Assembly: GCA_963666805.2 (NCBI GenBank)
Contig: CAXXWR010000003.1
Location: 62,001-126,000, forward strand
Direction: 5' to 3'
DNA from: Fusibacter sp963666805
GTDB taxonomy: Bacteria; Bacillota; Clostridia; Peptostreptococcales; Acidaminobacteraceae
DNA: 64,000 nt
Under the pieces are notes generated by a model. That model ran no database searches and was not told the origin of the DNA. It was given only the letters and a program-made list of their open reading frames with translations. The first letter of the stretch is position 1, and the number at the start of each line of letters is the position of its first letter. Of this stretch, positions 1-8,681 are shown piece after piece. Made by a program: the position numbers and the translations under genes.

Positions 1-1151
1 AGGATAATGTCCCTTCAACCGAGGTCAATCTTCATGATGAAAGTGCCCTTTTGTCATACTTTTATGACTACTATATTCAAACGCTAGAGGCTGATCTTAG
101 TCCTATTGATTATGACTACTTTGCTCAATCAACCACTTTAGTTTACGATGATTTTAACAATGATGGTCAAGAAGATGTCGTTTGTTATAGTGAATCCCCC
201 ACAAGTACCTATCTTACAATTGCCTTTATAACGGTTAAGGATCAGGCACTTACCTTAATTCATACAGATATGGCTCCTGAATTCGTCTATGAACAAGCGA
301 TTCAGAAGGAAGGTAACTTTGTTATTCGAAAACTAAGAGGCGGTGGAACAGGCATAAGTTCTACAACCCTTAGTATTTATGGTCTTGTTAAGGGGAGTAT
401 CCTATACACCGGAACACGTATCCAAACAGAAGGATATGAAAATATGATCCCCAATGACAAAAACCCAGAGGGGCTTTCTCATTCATTTTCAAGCGAAACC
501 AATGACATGTCTTATAAGATTGGGACGGATGAAGATCAATGGCTGATGTTCAGTCATAAAGATATCATCAAAGACGATCTCACTGAAACATTCATCTATG
601 AAAAAGTAACCGAATACACCTATCAATCTGAAAATAATCGCTATTATCAAAATGTTATTTCTGAAGAAGGCCAAGCCGGTGCTTTTCCCCCTGCTTATTT
701 ACAGGAAGACCATTATGATGCCAATGATTTACGTGGCGGCAGTAAAATCGGGGATTTTAATATCCTTTCGGCTATTTACAACCCGAGTGAAAATTCCACG
801 TTTATCTTTGAAGGTACAAAAACCATTGAAGGTAACCTCTGCTATGATAATGAAATGAATGATGATTATTACTTTGAAAGTGACCAAGCTTTATTGGATA
901 ATCCCCTTTGGATTCCCATTGAAGATGGTCAGGGCAATGTACAAGACACACTTATCTTTGATCACCTTAAAATGGCATGGTTTAGTAATGATATTTCATC
1001 TTTTCTAACACCTGAAATAAGAAAATCTCTCAATCGTCCACCTTACTCTACACGTGTAAGTGTTACCCTATCTCGCTTTTCAATTGGATACTCTGCAGGT
1101 TCAGAAAGCGGTGAAAATATTACCATCACCGATTTAAAGCGTCTCAATTAA
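1..1151 (+). CDS. Hypothetical protein with EF-hand-like DxNxDG motif, 5' end outside window
   Basis: The reading frame is open to the left edge of the window, so the first residues are missing; the TTG at 51 is only the first in-frame start-like codon, not a convincing start. Early in the visible part lies DDFNNDGQEDVV, a calcium-binding DxNxDGxxD loop as found in FG-GAP/VCBS and dockerin-like repeats. The rest is Asp/Glu/Tyr/Ser rich with no transmembrane segment, consistent with an extracytoplasmic or lipoprotein domain whose signal peptide is upstream. No family was recognised. The frame ends at TAA 1149-1151, but the same frame continues with 38 protein-like codons to a second TAA at 1266-1268, so the visible stop may be a nonsense mutation. 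Confidence 0.65.
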   Translation, partial: DNVPSTEVNLHDESALLSYFYDYYIQTLEADLSPIDYDYFAQSTTLVYDDFNNDGQEDVVCYSESPTSTYLTIAFITVKDQALTLIHTDMAPEFVYEQAIQKEGNFVIRKLRGGGTGISSTTLSIYGLVKGSILYTGTRIQTEGYENMIPNDKNPEGLSHSFSSETNDMSYKIGTDEDQWLMFSHKDIIKDDLTETFIYEKVTEYTYQSENNRYYQNVISEEGQAGAFPPAYLQEDHYDANDLRGGSKIGDFNILSAIYNPSENSTFIFEGTKTIEGNLCYDNEMNDDYYFESDQALLDNPLWIPIEDGQGNVQDTLIFDHLKMAWFSNDISSFLTPEIRKSLNRPPYSTRVSVTLSRFSIGYSAGSESGENITITDLKRLN

Positions 1152-1268
1152 GACAAGGATACACCTCCTATCGCATTAAGTGATTCTGAAAGAGCTGAAA
1201 GTGTTGCTCATCAAAATGACAGGGGAGCGTATGACGCTTATGATATTTATACGTTTAATCAACACTAA
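1152..1268 (+). pseudogene. In-frame continuation of the upstream gene after a TAA codon
   Basis: After TAA 1149-1151 the same frame stays open for 38 codons, giving an acidic tail (begins DKDTPPIALSDSERAE, ends YTFNQH) similar in composition to the gene before it. It has no start codon or ribosome site of its own and is followed by a terminator. The simplest reading is that the gene acquired a late stop and this is the lost C-terminus; readthrough is possible but unsupported. Confidence 0.45.
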
Positions 1269-1287
1269 ATCAACTCTTATTATTAAA

Positions 1288-1325
1288 AAAAGAGCAGGCT
1301 TAAAATCAATTAAGCTTGCTCTTTT
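1288..1325. terminator. Bidirectional intrinsic terminator
   Basis: A 15-bp stem (AAAAGAGCAGGCTTA at 1288-1302 with TAAGCTTGCTCTTTT at 1311-1325, one G-T pair) lies between convergent genes. It is A-rich on one side and T-rich on the other, so it can serve both the upstream plus-strand gene and the pirin gene on the minus strand. Confidence 0.8.
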
Positions 1326-1347
1326 ATATTTATCTATATTTCTTACT

Positions 1348-2370
1348 TTAGTCTTCCTTAACTTCAATACGACCATCTACATATTTTGCAAAGCGTTTAC
1401 CTGTCTTATTATGAATAGGGTCAGGTCGATTCCATGGCCACCCTCCAAATTGATTCACCTGATAATCTCTATATGCTGTTTGAACCTCATCCATAGAATT
1501 CATAACAAAAGGACCATATTGTACTACATTTTCATTGATTGGCTCTCCTTCTAAAAGCAATAAATAAGCCTCATCTTCTCCATTGTTAATGACTACAGAA
1601 TCCTCTGGAACTAATTTAATCTGTGACTTAGGATGAATCCATTGGTCTTCAATTTGAATCCCCTTGTCCCCTCTATACAAATACAAATTACGATTCATTG
1701 TTTTAGAGCGTTCAGGCAGCGTCAATTTTGCATTTGGCTCTAACTTAAACAAGATAATTCCCACATGATTGTCAGGATCAGCCGCCCATGAATCTTTAGC
1801 AGGTTTTAAGCTTTTGTAATCATCAAATTCTCCTGCAATAAGTGTTACCATGGTCTTCTTTCCAGCTTCATCACTTACCTCAAACTTGGGAATTTCTTCA
1901 TGCCAAAGCATTTTATAATCTGGCTCAACAAATTTTTTATAAGAAGGCAAATTAAGCCATATCTGAAAAAGTTCTAACGGGTTATCATTATCATGGTTAG
2001 CCAGTGAAAACATTTCAGAATGTTGACAACCTTTTCCTGCGGTCATCCACTGTACATCACCAAAACCATATCTGCCACTGGTGCCTAATGAGTCAGAGTG
2101 ATCAATAAGCCCCTCTAAAACGACAGTAACTGTCTCGAACCCTCTATGAGGATGAACTGGAAATCCTGGCACTTTAATACCATGATACATACTAAAGCCG
2201 TCTTTACCCGAAAAGTCACTGCCCTTATTTCTACCTGTAAAATCAACGTCTATTTCATCATTCTCAGTGCCTTTGGGATAATGATCTTTATGGTGCATCG
2301 TAATAATAAATGGGTTTTCAGTTTGAATCTCAAAAGAATAAGGTTCAACCTTAATAACAGATGTTTTCAT
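1348..2370 (-). CDS. Pirin family protein
   Basis: A 340-residue bicupin of the pirin family. The N-terminal cupin has the metal-ligand signature HPHRGFETVTVVLEG and the later GKGCQHSEMF segment, matching the His/His/His/Glu iron site of pirins. Family members are iron-binding cytosolic proteins, some with quercetin 2,3-dioxygenase activity, others acting as regulators; the role here is not decided by the sequence. The ATG at 2370 is chosen because AAGGAGG lies 5 nt upstream; an open frame of 21 more codons to 2433 has no ribosome site. It is a single gene, ending at the shared terminator 1288-1325. Confidence 0.88.
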   Translation of the reverse strand: MKTSVIKVEPYSFEIQTENPFIITMHHKDHYPKGTENDEIDVDFTGRNKGSDFSGKDGFSMYHGIKVPGFPVHPHRGFETVTVVLEGLIDHSDSLGTSGRYGFGDVQWMTAGKGCQHSEMFSLANHDNDNPLELFQIWLNLPSYKKFVEPDYKMLWHEEIPKFEVSDEAGKKTMVTLIAGEFDDYKSLKPAKDSWAADPDNHVGIILFKLEPNAKLTLPERSKTMNRNLYLYRGDKGIQIEDQWIHPKSQIKLVPEDSVVINNGEDEAYLLLLEGEPINENVVQYGPFVMNSMDEVQTAYRDYQVNQFGGWPWNRPDPIHNKTGKRFAKYVDGRIEVKED

Positions 2371-2450
2371 AAAATCCTCCTTCATTTTGATTAAAAAAAT
2401 AATCCTGTAGATATCTATACCCGTTCTTAACAATAATATTGATACAACTA

Positions 2451-5075
2451 TTATTTTTTTATTATTTCACCAAGAGTTGTCTTCACATTTTCTTGATGTC
2501 GCTCAATCACTTCTTGCTGTCTTTCCTTCTTAAGTAGGACATCTTCATACAATTCTCTAGCAGACATCAAAAGGCTGCCAGCCCCCCTTATAATCACTTG
2601 TTGCAACCCATCAGAAGTTGCAACTGTAATCTGATAGCGGCTTTGGTGATCATGGGCAAACTTTTCAATGTATTCATCGGCTGTCTGTGCTTCTTTCGTA
2701 TAAATCATATGGATATTATGGTAAGCTTCAACACTGGCTTGTCTCCCCTTAACCTTATAAGCATCAAAAACAACGATTAATTGACCTTCTCGTGTACTAT
2801 GATAATCTGATAAAATATCCATCAATTTCATACGAGCAGCCTCAAGACTATCTTTGGCAAGACGATTAAGTTCCTCCCATGCAAAGATAATATTGTAGCC
2901 ATCTACTAAAAGATACTTTTCTAAATTCTTTTTTTGTGTTATGTGGCTAACAGTCTCTGCTTGGCTATAATAGGCTTCAAGTGCCTTCGATTTTTTAGGT
3001 TGCTTCCATCTTGACTTATGCCCTTCATTGGCATGTGACGTCCGATGAATAATTTCATCAATCTCTTCAAGTGATATAAAATCTGACACACTGCCAGATG
3101 ATTGATCACGGTCATCATCAGTTAACGTCTTTTCTTGAGGCAGTTCATACTGGCATTCAATATGCATGTGCTCCTTAACCTCATTCCAAGGGACTAAATA
3201 ACCTGACCCGTGAGCACAAAAAACAGATCCTGTAGGGTTATAAACATCTCTTTCCGAATCATAGCCTACTTGATTGGCTACCTCATCAGGGTTATGACAC
3301 CTATCATAACCACTTACACTTAAATAAAGTTGACCAAGCCCTTTAGTATAAGCTCTCAATTCCGCATGGTAATTTCTAAATGTTGCAACAGGCACACGAC
3401 CTGTTAACGTCACTCGATTATCATGATTGGATTCAATTTGAGAAGTACCAAAACACTTTTCAACATCAGTCATTGCACGACCTACTTCTGATTGGTCAAT
3501 CACCATCTTAAAGTTATAATAAGGTTCTAAAATACATGTCCCTGCTTCTTTAAACCCTTGCCTCAAGGCTCGATAAGTGGCTTCTCTAAAATCGCCACCT
3601 TCAGTATGCTTAATATGCCCTCTTCCTGCAACAAGCGTTATTTTTATATCTGTCATTGGGGCACCAATTGTCACGCCTTGAGGTGTTTTCTCTTTAACAT
3701 GTGTCATTACAAGTCTCTGCCATTTTTTATCTAATAGGTCTTCACTACATTGACTGTCATAAACAATTCCCGATCCAGTAGGTAAAGGCTCCATTAACAA
3801 ATGAACTTCTGCATAATGCCTTAACGGTTCAAAATGGCCTACGCCTTCTACTCTTTGGGCCAAGGTCTCTTTATAAATAATATGACCCTCTCCATAATCA
3901 ATTTCTAAATCAAAGCGTTCTTTGATAATTGCCTTTAGAATCTCAAGTTGGATCTCTCCCATCGTCTTAACGAGAATTTCACCTGTGGCTTCGTGCCACT
4001 GAAATTGACATTCTGGCATTTCTTCCATCAATTCTTGACAATAAGGCATCATACGTCGTTCATCTATTGTTGGCGGCAATATCAACCGATAAGATAAAAC
4101 AGGCTCTAAGAACCAAGGGAGTCCCATTTCACCTGCGCCTAATCTATTGCCTGGGAGTGTATCATTTAAACCCGTAACCGCACATATTGTCCCCGATTGA
4201 ACTTCTTGAGCAAGGTCATATTTTTCACCTGAATAGAGTCTGATTTCATTGATTTTTTCTTCTTGCTTACCCGTATTGATCGCCATTTTGACAGTTAATT
4301 TACCGCCTGTCACTTTTAAATGTGTCAACCTCTGATTATCTTGTCTTGACACTTTGTAAACGACAGCAGCAAACTCATCAGGATAACTTGGCATTTCAGT
4401 ATATTGGTCTAAAGCATTCATAAAAGCTTCGATTCCCTGAAGTTTAAGGGCAGAACCTGAAAAAACTGGATAAATCTTTCTGGATTTAATCAATTTTCGA
4501 ATCATTTTAAGATCAATCTTTCCCTGTTCTAAAAAATGGTCTAAAACCCCATCATCTCTTAATGCCACCTCTTCATCAAAAGCTTCTCTCGTTTGCCAAT
4601 AATCTTCATCAAAGAGAATACACCCCTCACTAAGTTGTTGATGAATATCTTCCAGAACGTTCAAACGTTCCACACCGGGTTGATCCAATTTATTTATAAA
4701 AATAAAAGTGGGAATTTCATGGCGTTTTAAAAGCGTCCAAAGTGTAAGCGTGTGAGACTGAACGCCATCAGCACCACTAATAACCAAAATGGCATAGTCA
4801 AGAACACTTAATGTCCGTTCCATTTCAGCTGAAAAATCAACATGTCCAGGTGTATCAAGTAAAGTTATTTCTTTATTGCCAACGGTCAACCTCGCTTGCT
4901 TGGCAAAAATAGTAATCCCTCTCATTTTTTCCAATTCATAAGTGTCAAGAAAGGCATCTCGATTATCAACACGTCCCAATTTTCTAATTTTTCCACTTAA
5001 AAAAAGCATACTTTCCGACAAGGTTGTCTTCCCTGCATCAACATGGGCAAGTATGCCAATTACATTATTTTGCAT
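2451..5075 (-). CDS. TetM/EF-G-like ribosomal protection GTPase fused to a C-terminal Rae1/YacP NYN nuclease domain
   Basis: 874 residues. The N-terminal translational GTPase has G1 AHVDAGKTT (10-18), G2 RGITI (52-56), G3 DTPGH (74-78) and G4 NKLD (128-131), followed by EF-G domains II-V as in Tet(M)/Tet(O)-type proteins that act at the ribosomal A site. From about residue 720 there is a second, complete domain resembling Bacillus YacP/Rae1: LLVDGYN, VVFDAYKVKG, TKEAQTADEYIEK, VATSDG and SARELYEDV, with acidic residues in all expected places. Rae1 is a ribosome-dependent A-site mRNA endonuclease, so the two halves plausibly act at the same site. ATG 5075 follows AAGGAA at 9 nt; a longer frame to 5111 lacks a ribosome site. 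Whether it gives tetracycline resistance cannot be told. Confidence 0.88.
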   Translation of the reverse strand: MQNNVIGILAHVDAGKTTLSESMLFLSGKIRKLGRVDNRDAFLDTYELEKMRGITIFAKQARLTVGNKEITLLDTPGHVDFSAEMERTLSVLDYAILVISGADGVQSHTLTLWTLLKRHEIPTFIFINKLDQPGVERLNVLEDIHQQLSEGCILFDEDYWQTREAFDEEVALRDDGVLDHFLEQGKIDLKMIRKLIKSRKIYPVFSGSALKLQGIEAFMNALDQYTEMPSYPDEFAAVVYKVSRQDNQRLTHLKVTGGKLTVKMAINTGKQEEKINEIRLYSGEKYDLAQEVQSGTICAVTGLNDTLPGNRLGAGEMGLPWFLEPVLSYRLILPPTIDERRMMPYCQELMEEMPECQFQWHEATGEILVKTMGEIQLEILKAIIKERFDLEIDYGEGHIIYKETLAQRVEGVGHFEPLRHYAEVHLLMEPLPTGSGIVYDSQCSEDLLDKKWQRLVMTHVKEKTPQGVTIGAPMTDIKITLVAGRGHIKHTEGGDFREATYRALRQGFKEAGTCILEPYYNFKMVIDQSEVGRAMTDVEKCFGTSQIESNHDNRVTLTGRVPVATFRNYHAELRAYTKGLGQLYLSVSGYDRCHNPDEVANQVGYDSERDVYNPTGSVFCAHGSGYLVPWNEVKEHMHIECQYELPQEKTLTDDDRDQSSGSVSDFISLEEIDEIIHRTSHANEGHKSRWKQPKKSKALEAYYSQAETVSHITQKKNLEKYLLVDGYNIIFAWEELNRLAKDSLEAARMKLMDILSDYHSTREGQLIVVFDAYKVKGRQASVEAYHNIHMIYTKEAQTADEYIEKFAHDHQSRYQITVATSDGLQQVIIRGAGSLLMSARELYEDVLLKKERQQEVIERHQENVKTTLGEIIKK

Positions 5076-5167
5076 TCTATCTATTTCCTTTATACAATTA
5101 GTTTCATACACGTTCTTAAATTCAGTGTTACTGCTCTAAGTATATCAGTAATAGGGCCGTAATTCAA

Positions 5168-5217
5168 AAAATCCTACTTTTTAAGGCGATTGAATAGCCA
5201 TTAAAAAGTAGGATTTT
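5168..5217. terminator. Intrinsic terminator after nfnB
   Basis: A perfect 16-bp stem (AAAATCCTACTTTTTA at 5168-5183 and its complement at 5202-5217) lies directly downstream of the nfnB stop on the minus strand. T-rich arms suit termination, possibly in both directions. Confidence 0.75.
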
Positions 5218-5219
5218 AT

Positions 5220-6626
5220 CTAATTTAACAATTCATCTATTTCATAAGCACTTTTTTTACCTGCACCCATTGCCTTTATAACAGTTGCTGCGCCTGTCAC
5301 AGCATCACCACCTGCATAGACTGCATTTAAACTTGTTAAACCATTATCATCTGCATCAATTTGTCCCCACTTGTTCACATTGACACCCAGTGCCTTAATG
5401 AGCGGGTTGGCTAATGTGCCTATTGACATAATAACACTATCTAATGTAATGTCGTGTTCAGAACCTGCAATAACATTGGGTCTTCTTCTACCACTTTCAT
5501 CAGGTTCAGAAAGTGCCATATCAACACAAGTCATGTGTGTAACAAACCCCTCTTCATTACCTGATATCTTAACAGGATTACATAAAAATTTAAAGATAAT
5601 CCCCTCTTCTTTAGCATGCTCAACTTCTTCACGTCTTGCTGGCATTTCTTCTTCTGACCGTCTATAAATCAAATAAACGTTTTCAGCCCCCATCCTTTTA
5701 GCTGAACGTGCAGCATCCATTGCGACATTTCCACCACCGACAACTGCTACATTTTTACCTAGATAAACAGGGGTTTCACTTTCTTTTTTATAGGCCTTCA
5801 TCAGATTAACACGTGTTAAGAATTCATTAGCTGAATAAACGCCCAAAAGGTTTTCACCTTCAATGTTCATAAATCTTGGCACACCAGCACCAATACCTAA
5901 GAAAATAGCATTAAAACCATCTTCTTTTAAATCTGTTAAACTAAGTGAACGTCCAATCACCACATTTTTAATAATCTTAACGCCCTTAGCTTGCAAAAGT
6001 TTGATTTCTCGATCAACTATTTTTTTAGGTAATCTAAATTCTGGAATACCATATCTCAACACACCACCAGTTTCATGTAAAGCTTCAAAAATAGTCACTT
6101 CATAGCCAAGATCAATCAATTGCCCCGCACAAGCAAGTCCTGCCGGTCCAGAACCAACAACGGCAATCTTTCCTTTTTTCTCATTCTCATTGCCAGAAGG
6201 CTTATCAGTGATTTTTAACTGTTCTTCAATTCTTGCTTCTATCGTTTGAGACATATAGTCTGCAACAAATCTTTCTAAGGCACCAATTGCAACAGGCTCA
6301 CCCTTAATACCTCTTACACATTTGGATTCACATTGTGTTTCTTGAGGACACACCCGACCGCATACGGCTGGTAAAGAGGTTGACGCAGATAAAATCTCGT
6401 AAGCTTTTTCAATTCTGTTTTCTTTGATTTCATGGATAAACGCTGGGATATCTATAGCAACTGGACAACCTGAAACACAAGGTTTATGCTTACATTCTAA
6501 ACATCTTGTCGCCTCATTAATCGCTTCTTCAAGTGTGTAACCCTTAGCCACTTCATTAAATGATTTAACCCGTTCTTTGGGGTCTGCTAAATTCATAATT
6601 GTTTTAGTAAGTGCTTGATTAATCAA
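5220..6626 (-). CDS. nfnB: NADPH-dependent glutamate synthase small-subunit-like / NfnB subunit
   Basis: 468 residues. Cysteine clusters near the N-terminus (CLECKHKPCVSGCP, then CGRVCPQETQCESKC) bind two [4Fe-4S] clusters. Two Rossmann nucleotide-binding motifs follow: VVGSGPAGLACAG for FAD and VVGGGNVAMDAARSA for NADP(H). This is the GltD-like fold used by the large subunit of NADH-dependent reduced ferredoxin:NADP+ oxidoreductase, which bifurcates electrons. The partner gene lies immediately upstream and overlaps by 8 nt, favouring NfnB over a stand-alone glutamate synthase subunit. The TTG start at 6626 is chosen because AAGGAGG precedes it by 6 nt; a downstream ATG (MNLADP) has none. Confidence 0.85.
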   Translation of the reverse strand: MINQALTKTIMNLADPKERVKSFNEVAKGYTLEEAINEATRCLECKHKPCVSGCPVAIDIPAFIHEIKENRIEKAYEILSASTSLPAVCGRVCPQETQCESKCVRGIKGEPVAIGALERFVADYMSQTIEARIEEQLKITDKPSGNENEKKGKIAVVGSGPAGLACAGQLIDLGYEVTIFEALHETGGVLRYGIPEFRLPKKIVDREIKLLQAKGVKIIKNVVIGRSLSLTDLKEDGFNAIFLGIGAGVPRFMNIEGENLLGVYSANEFLTRVNLMKAYKKESETPVYLGKNVAVVGGGNVAMDAARSAKRMGAENVYLIYRRSEEEMPARREEVEHAKEEGIIFKFLCNPVKISGNEEGFVTHMTCVDMALSEPDESGRRRPNVIAGSEHDITLDSVIMSIGTLANPLIKALGVNVNKWGQIDADDNGLTSLNAVYAGGDAVTGAATVIKAMGAGKKSAYEIDELLN

Positions 6627-7464
6627 TTTGGACCTCCTTTTCAAGAAGATGACAAGATTCTTCTTGATGTTTTTGACTTTTTTCATAGATACTATTACGC
6701 ATCAACGCTTCATCAAAATCTACTAAATGGCCATCAAACTCTGGACCGTCAATACATGCAAATTTGGTTTCTCCACCAACCGTTAATCGACAACCCCCAC
6801 ACATTCCTGTCCCATCAATCATAATAGGATTCATACTAACAATGGTTTTAACACCATATTTTTCAGTGAGTAGCGAGACGAATTTCATCATTGGAAGCGG
6901 TCCTATCGCATAGACGCAATCAATGTCTTTATTTTCTTTTAAGCACGCTTCAAGCCCTTGTGTAACAAACCCCTTTGAGCCTTTTGAGCCATCGTCTGTA
7001 AAAAGGTGATAATCCTTTGTATAGTGCTTAAACTGATCTTCTAAAATAACCAAAGAAGCTTCTCTAAACCCTGTAATAGCAGTCACTTCTTTACCGGCTT
7101 TTGATAACGCTTTAACCACAGGAAGTGCAATGGCACAACCTACGCCACCCCCTACGACGATTGCTTTTTTCACATCATCTATTTCTGACGGTTTGCCAAG
7201 TGGTCCAACAAAGTCAGCCAAAGCATCGCCTTCATGAAGTTGACTTAATTTTTGCGTACTTTTTCCTATAATTTGATAAATAATCGTAATAGATCCTTTT
7301 TCTCTATCATAATCAGCAATCGTTAGAGGAACTCTTTCTCCATTTTCATCCACACGCAAAATAATAAATTGCCCTGCTTTTGCCCTTTTGGCAACAAATG
7401 GCGCTTTGATTTCCATTTGTTCTACTGTCGCATTTAACGTTTTTTTTGATAAAATTTCATACAT
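6619..7464 (-). CDS. nfnA: NfnA-like ferredoxin-NADP+ reductase subunit
   Basis: 281 residues with the FAD/NAD(P)-binding layout of the dihydroorotate dehydrogenase electron-transfer subunit and sulfide dehydrogenase family: an N-terminal FAD beta-barrel (GQFIILRVDENGERVPLTI), a Gly-rich nucleotide segment VVGGGVGCAIALP and a C-terminal [2Fe-2S] site, TGMCGGCRLTV followed by KFACIDGPEF. With the overlapping downstream gene it forms the two-subunit NfnAB enzyme that links NADH, NADPH and ferredoxin pools in fermentative anaerobes. Its stop codon lies inside the start region of nfnB, suggesting translational coupling. AGGAGGC precedes the ATG. Confidence 0.85.
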   Translation of the reverse strand: MYEILSKKTLNATVEQMEIKAPFVAKRAKAGQFIILRVDENGERVPLTIADYDREKGSITIIYQIIGKSTQKLSQLHEGDALADFVGPLGKPSEIDDVKKAIVVGGGVGCAIALPVVKALSKAGKEVTAITGFREASLVILEDQFKHYTKDYHLFTDDGSKGSKGFVTQGLEACLKENKDIDCVYAIGPLPMMKFVSLLTEKYGVKTIVSMNPIMIDGTGMCGGCRLTVGGETKFACIDGPEFDGHLVDFDEALMRNSIYEKSQKHQEESCHLLEKEVQID

Positions 7465-7782
7465 TTTTTATTTGCCTCCTAAAATGTCATTATTTAGACT
7501 TGGTCAAGTCGTTTTACAGTACTCGCTATTAAATAAATCTATTTTCCCTCGGTTTCCCCTATAGCATTTTAAAAAGTCAAAAGAGGCTGAACGAAGTTTC
7601 ATATTTTGTCAACAAACTTAATCATATCCCTCTTAGCATAACAGATTATGAGGATTTTTGAAATACCCAATCTATAGGCTCCTCCTCTTTTTTTCAGAAA
7701 ACTTATTTCAATAAAATTTAATCTATTTTAAAAGTAAGATTAGTGTCTTTTAAGTCAAATACCCCTTCTTAAAGATATAAAA

Positions 7783-7811
7783 ATAACACTGTTATCTCAT
7801 AACAGTGTTAT
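7783..7811. terminator. Bidirectional intrinsic terminator
   Basis: A perfect 13-bp stem (ATAACACTGTTAT at 7783-7795, 3-nt loop, complement at 7799-7811) flanked by A and T runs, just downstream of the AraC-type gene on the minus strand. The remainder of the 7465-7830 gap, apart from the upstream region of nfnA, shows nothing recognisable. Confidence 0.8.
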
Positions 7812-7830
7812 CTTTTTTGCATTATAAACT

Positions 7831-8637
7831 TTATACAACACTCATATGTTCTTGTCTATAAACTTTAGGTGTGACGCCCATATGTTTATTGAAGACGATT
7901 GAAAAGTAACTTTGGGTACAGAACCCAAGATTTTCACTAATTTCTGAGAGGCTGTACTCTGAAAATGCAAGCAATTGACATGCTTCTTCTATCTTAACCT
8001 TTTGTTTGTACTGTGAGATAGTCATTCCCACTTCATTTTTAAAGAGGTTAGACAAATAACTTGGACTAAGCGATACTTGATCGCCCAACTCATTAAGTGA
8101 AACATCAACACAAACGTTCTTTCTTATATACTTTTTGGCTTTTCTAATCGGTGGTGAAATCACTTTTTCGGTTTTGTGTCTAAACAGATTCACTTTATAG
8201 GTCAAATCTACCACAAATAATTCAATCAAAATTTCTGTTTCCATATATGAAACCGATTGCTCTATCTTTTCCATATAAATTTCACTAATATGGTAAATTT
8301 CTTCTGGTATTGCGCCACCTTTTATAGCTGCCCTCACTGCAAATCCTAAAAAATGTGTAAAATTTTTCTTGAGAATAACGAGACTTACCCCATCATCATA
8401 AGATAATTCTTCTCGTATTTGTGAGAGCATTATATTGCATTCATGCTCTACTTTTTCCTGATCACCAACGAGAATACATGCTTCCAAAGACTCAAATTCA
8501 TCAAAATTCATAAATAGCTTATGCTGATCTCTTTGCTTCAAAATTTCTTTATGCATTTTGCGTTTCAACTCGTTCTTTATAGGCTTTTCTCTCCAAATAC
8601 TATTATATTCATTTTCTAAATATGATTTGTTAAGCAT
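7831..8637 (-). CDS. AraC family transcriptional regulator
   Basis: 268 residues. The last ~100 hold a typical double helix-turn-helix of the AraC/XylS type: SLNELGDQVSLSPSYLSNLF, then a second helix pair ending GFCTQSYFSIVFNKHMGVTPKVYR. The N-terminal ~165 residues match no sensor domain I can name and lack a receiver aspartate motif. It is the third gene of a minus-strand cluster behind a LytTR regulator and a GHKL kinase (44 nt gap), so it may belong to the same response pathway. Confidence 0.85.
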   Translation of the reverse strand: MLNKSYLENEYNSIWREKPIKNELKRKMHKEILKQRDQHKLFMNFDEFESLEACILVGDQEKVEHECNIMLSQIREELSYDDGVSLVILKKNFTHFLGFAVRAAIKGGAIPEEIYHISEIYMEKIEQSVSYMETEILIELFVVDLTYKVNLFRHKTEKVISPPIRKAKKYIRKNVCVDVSLNELGDQVSLSPSYLSNLFKNEVGMTISQYKQKVKIEEACQLLAFSEYSLSEISENLGFCTQSYFSIVFNKHMGVTPKVYRQEHMSVV

Positions 8638-8681
8638 GTTTAACTCCTCTCAAAGGGTGGATGGTGAATGAATAATTTCTT

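Noticed and set aside
1180..1554. 124-codon plus-strand frame across the terminator into pirin
   Set aside because: Runs through an intrinsic terminator and antisense to a clear gene.
2451..5075. Calling the GTPase a tetracycline resistance gene (tetM)
   Set aside because: The NYN fusion and sequence divergence indicate a chromosomal relative; resistance cannot be inferred from sequence alone.
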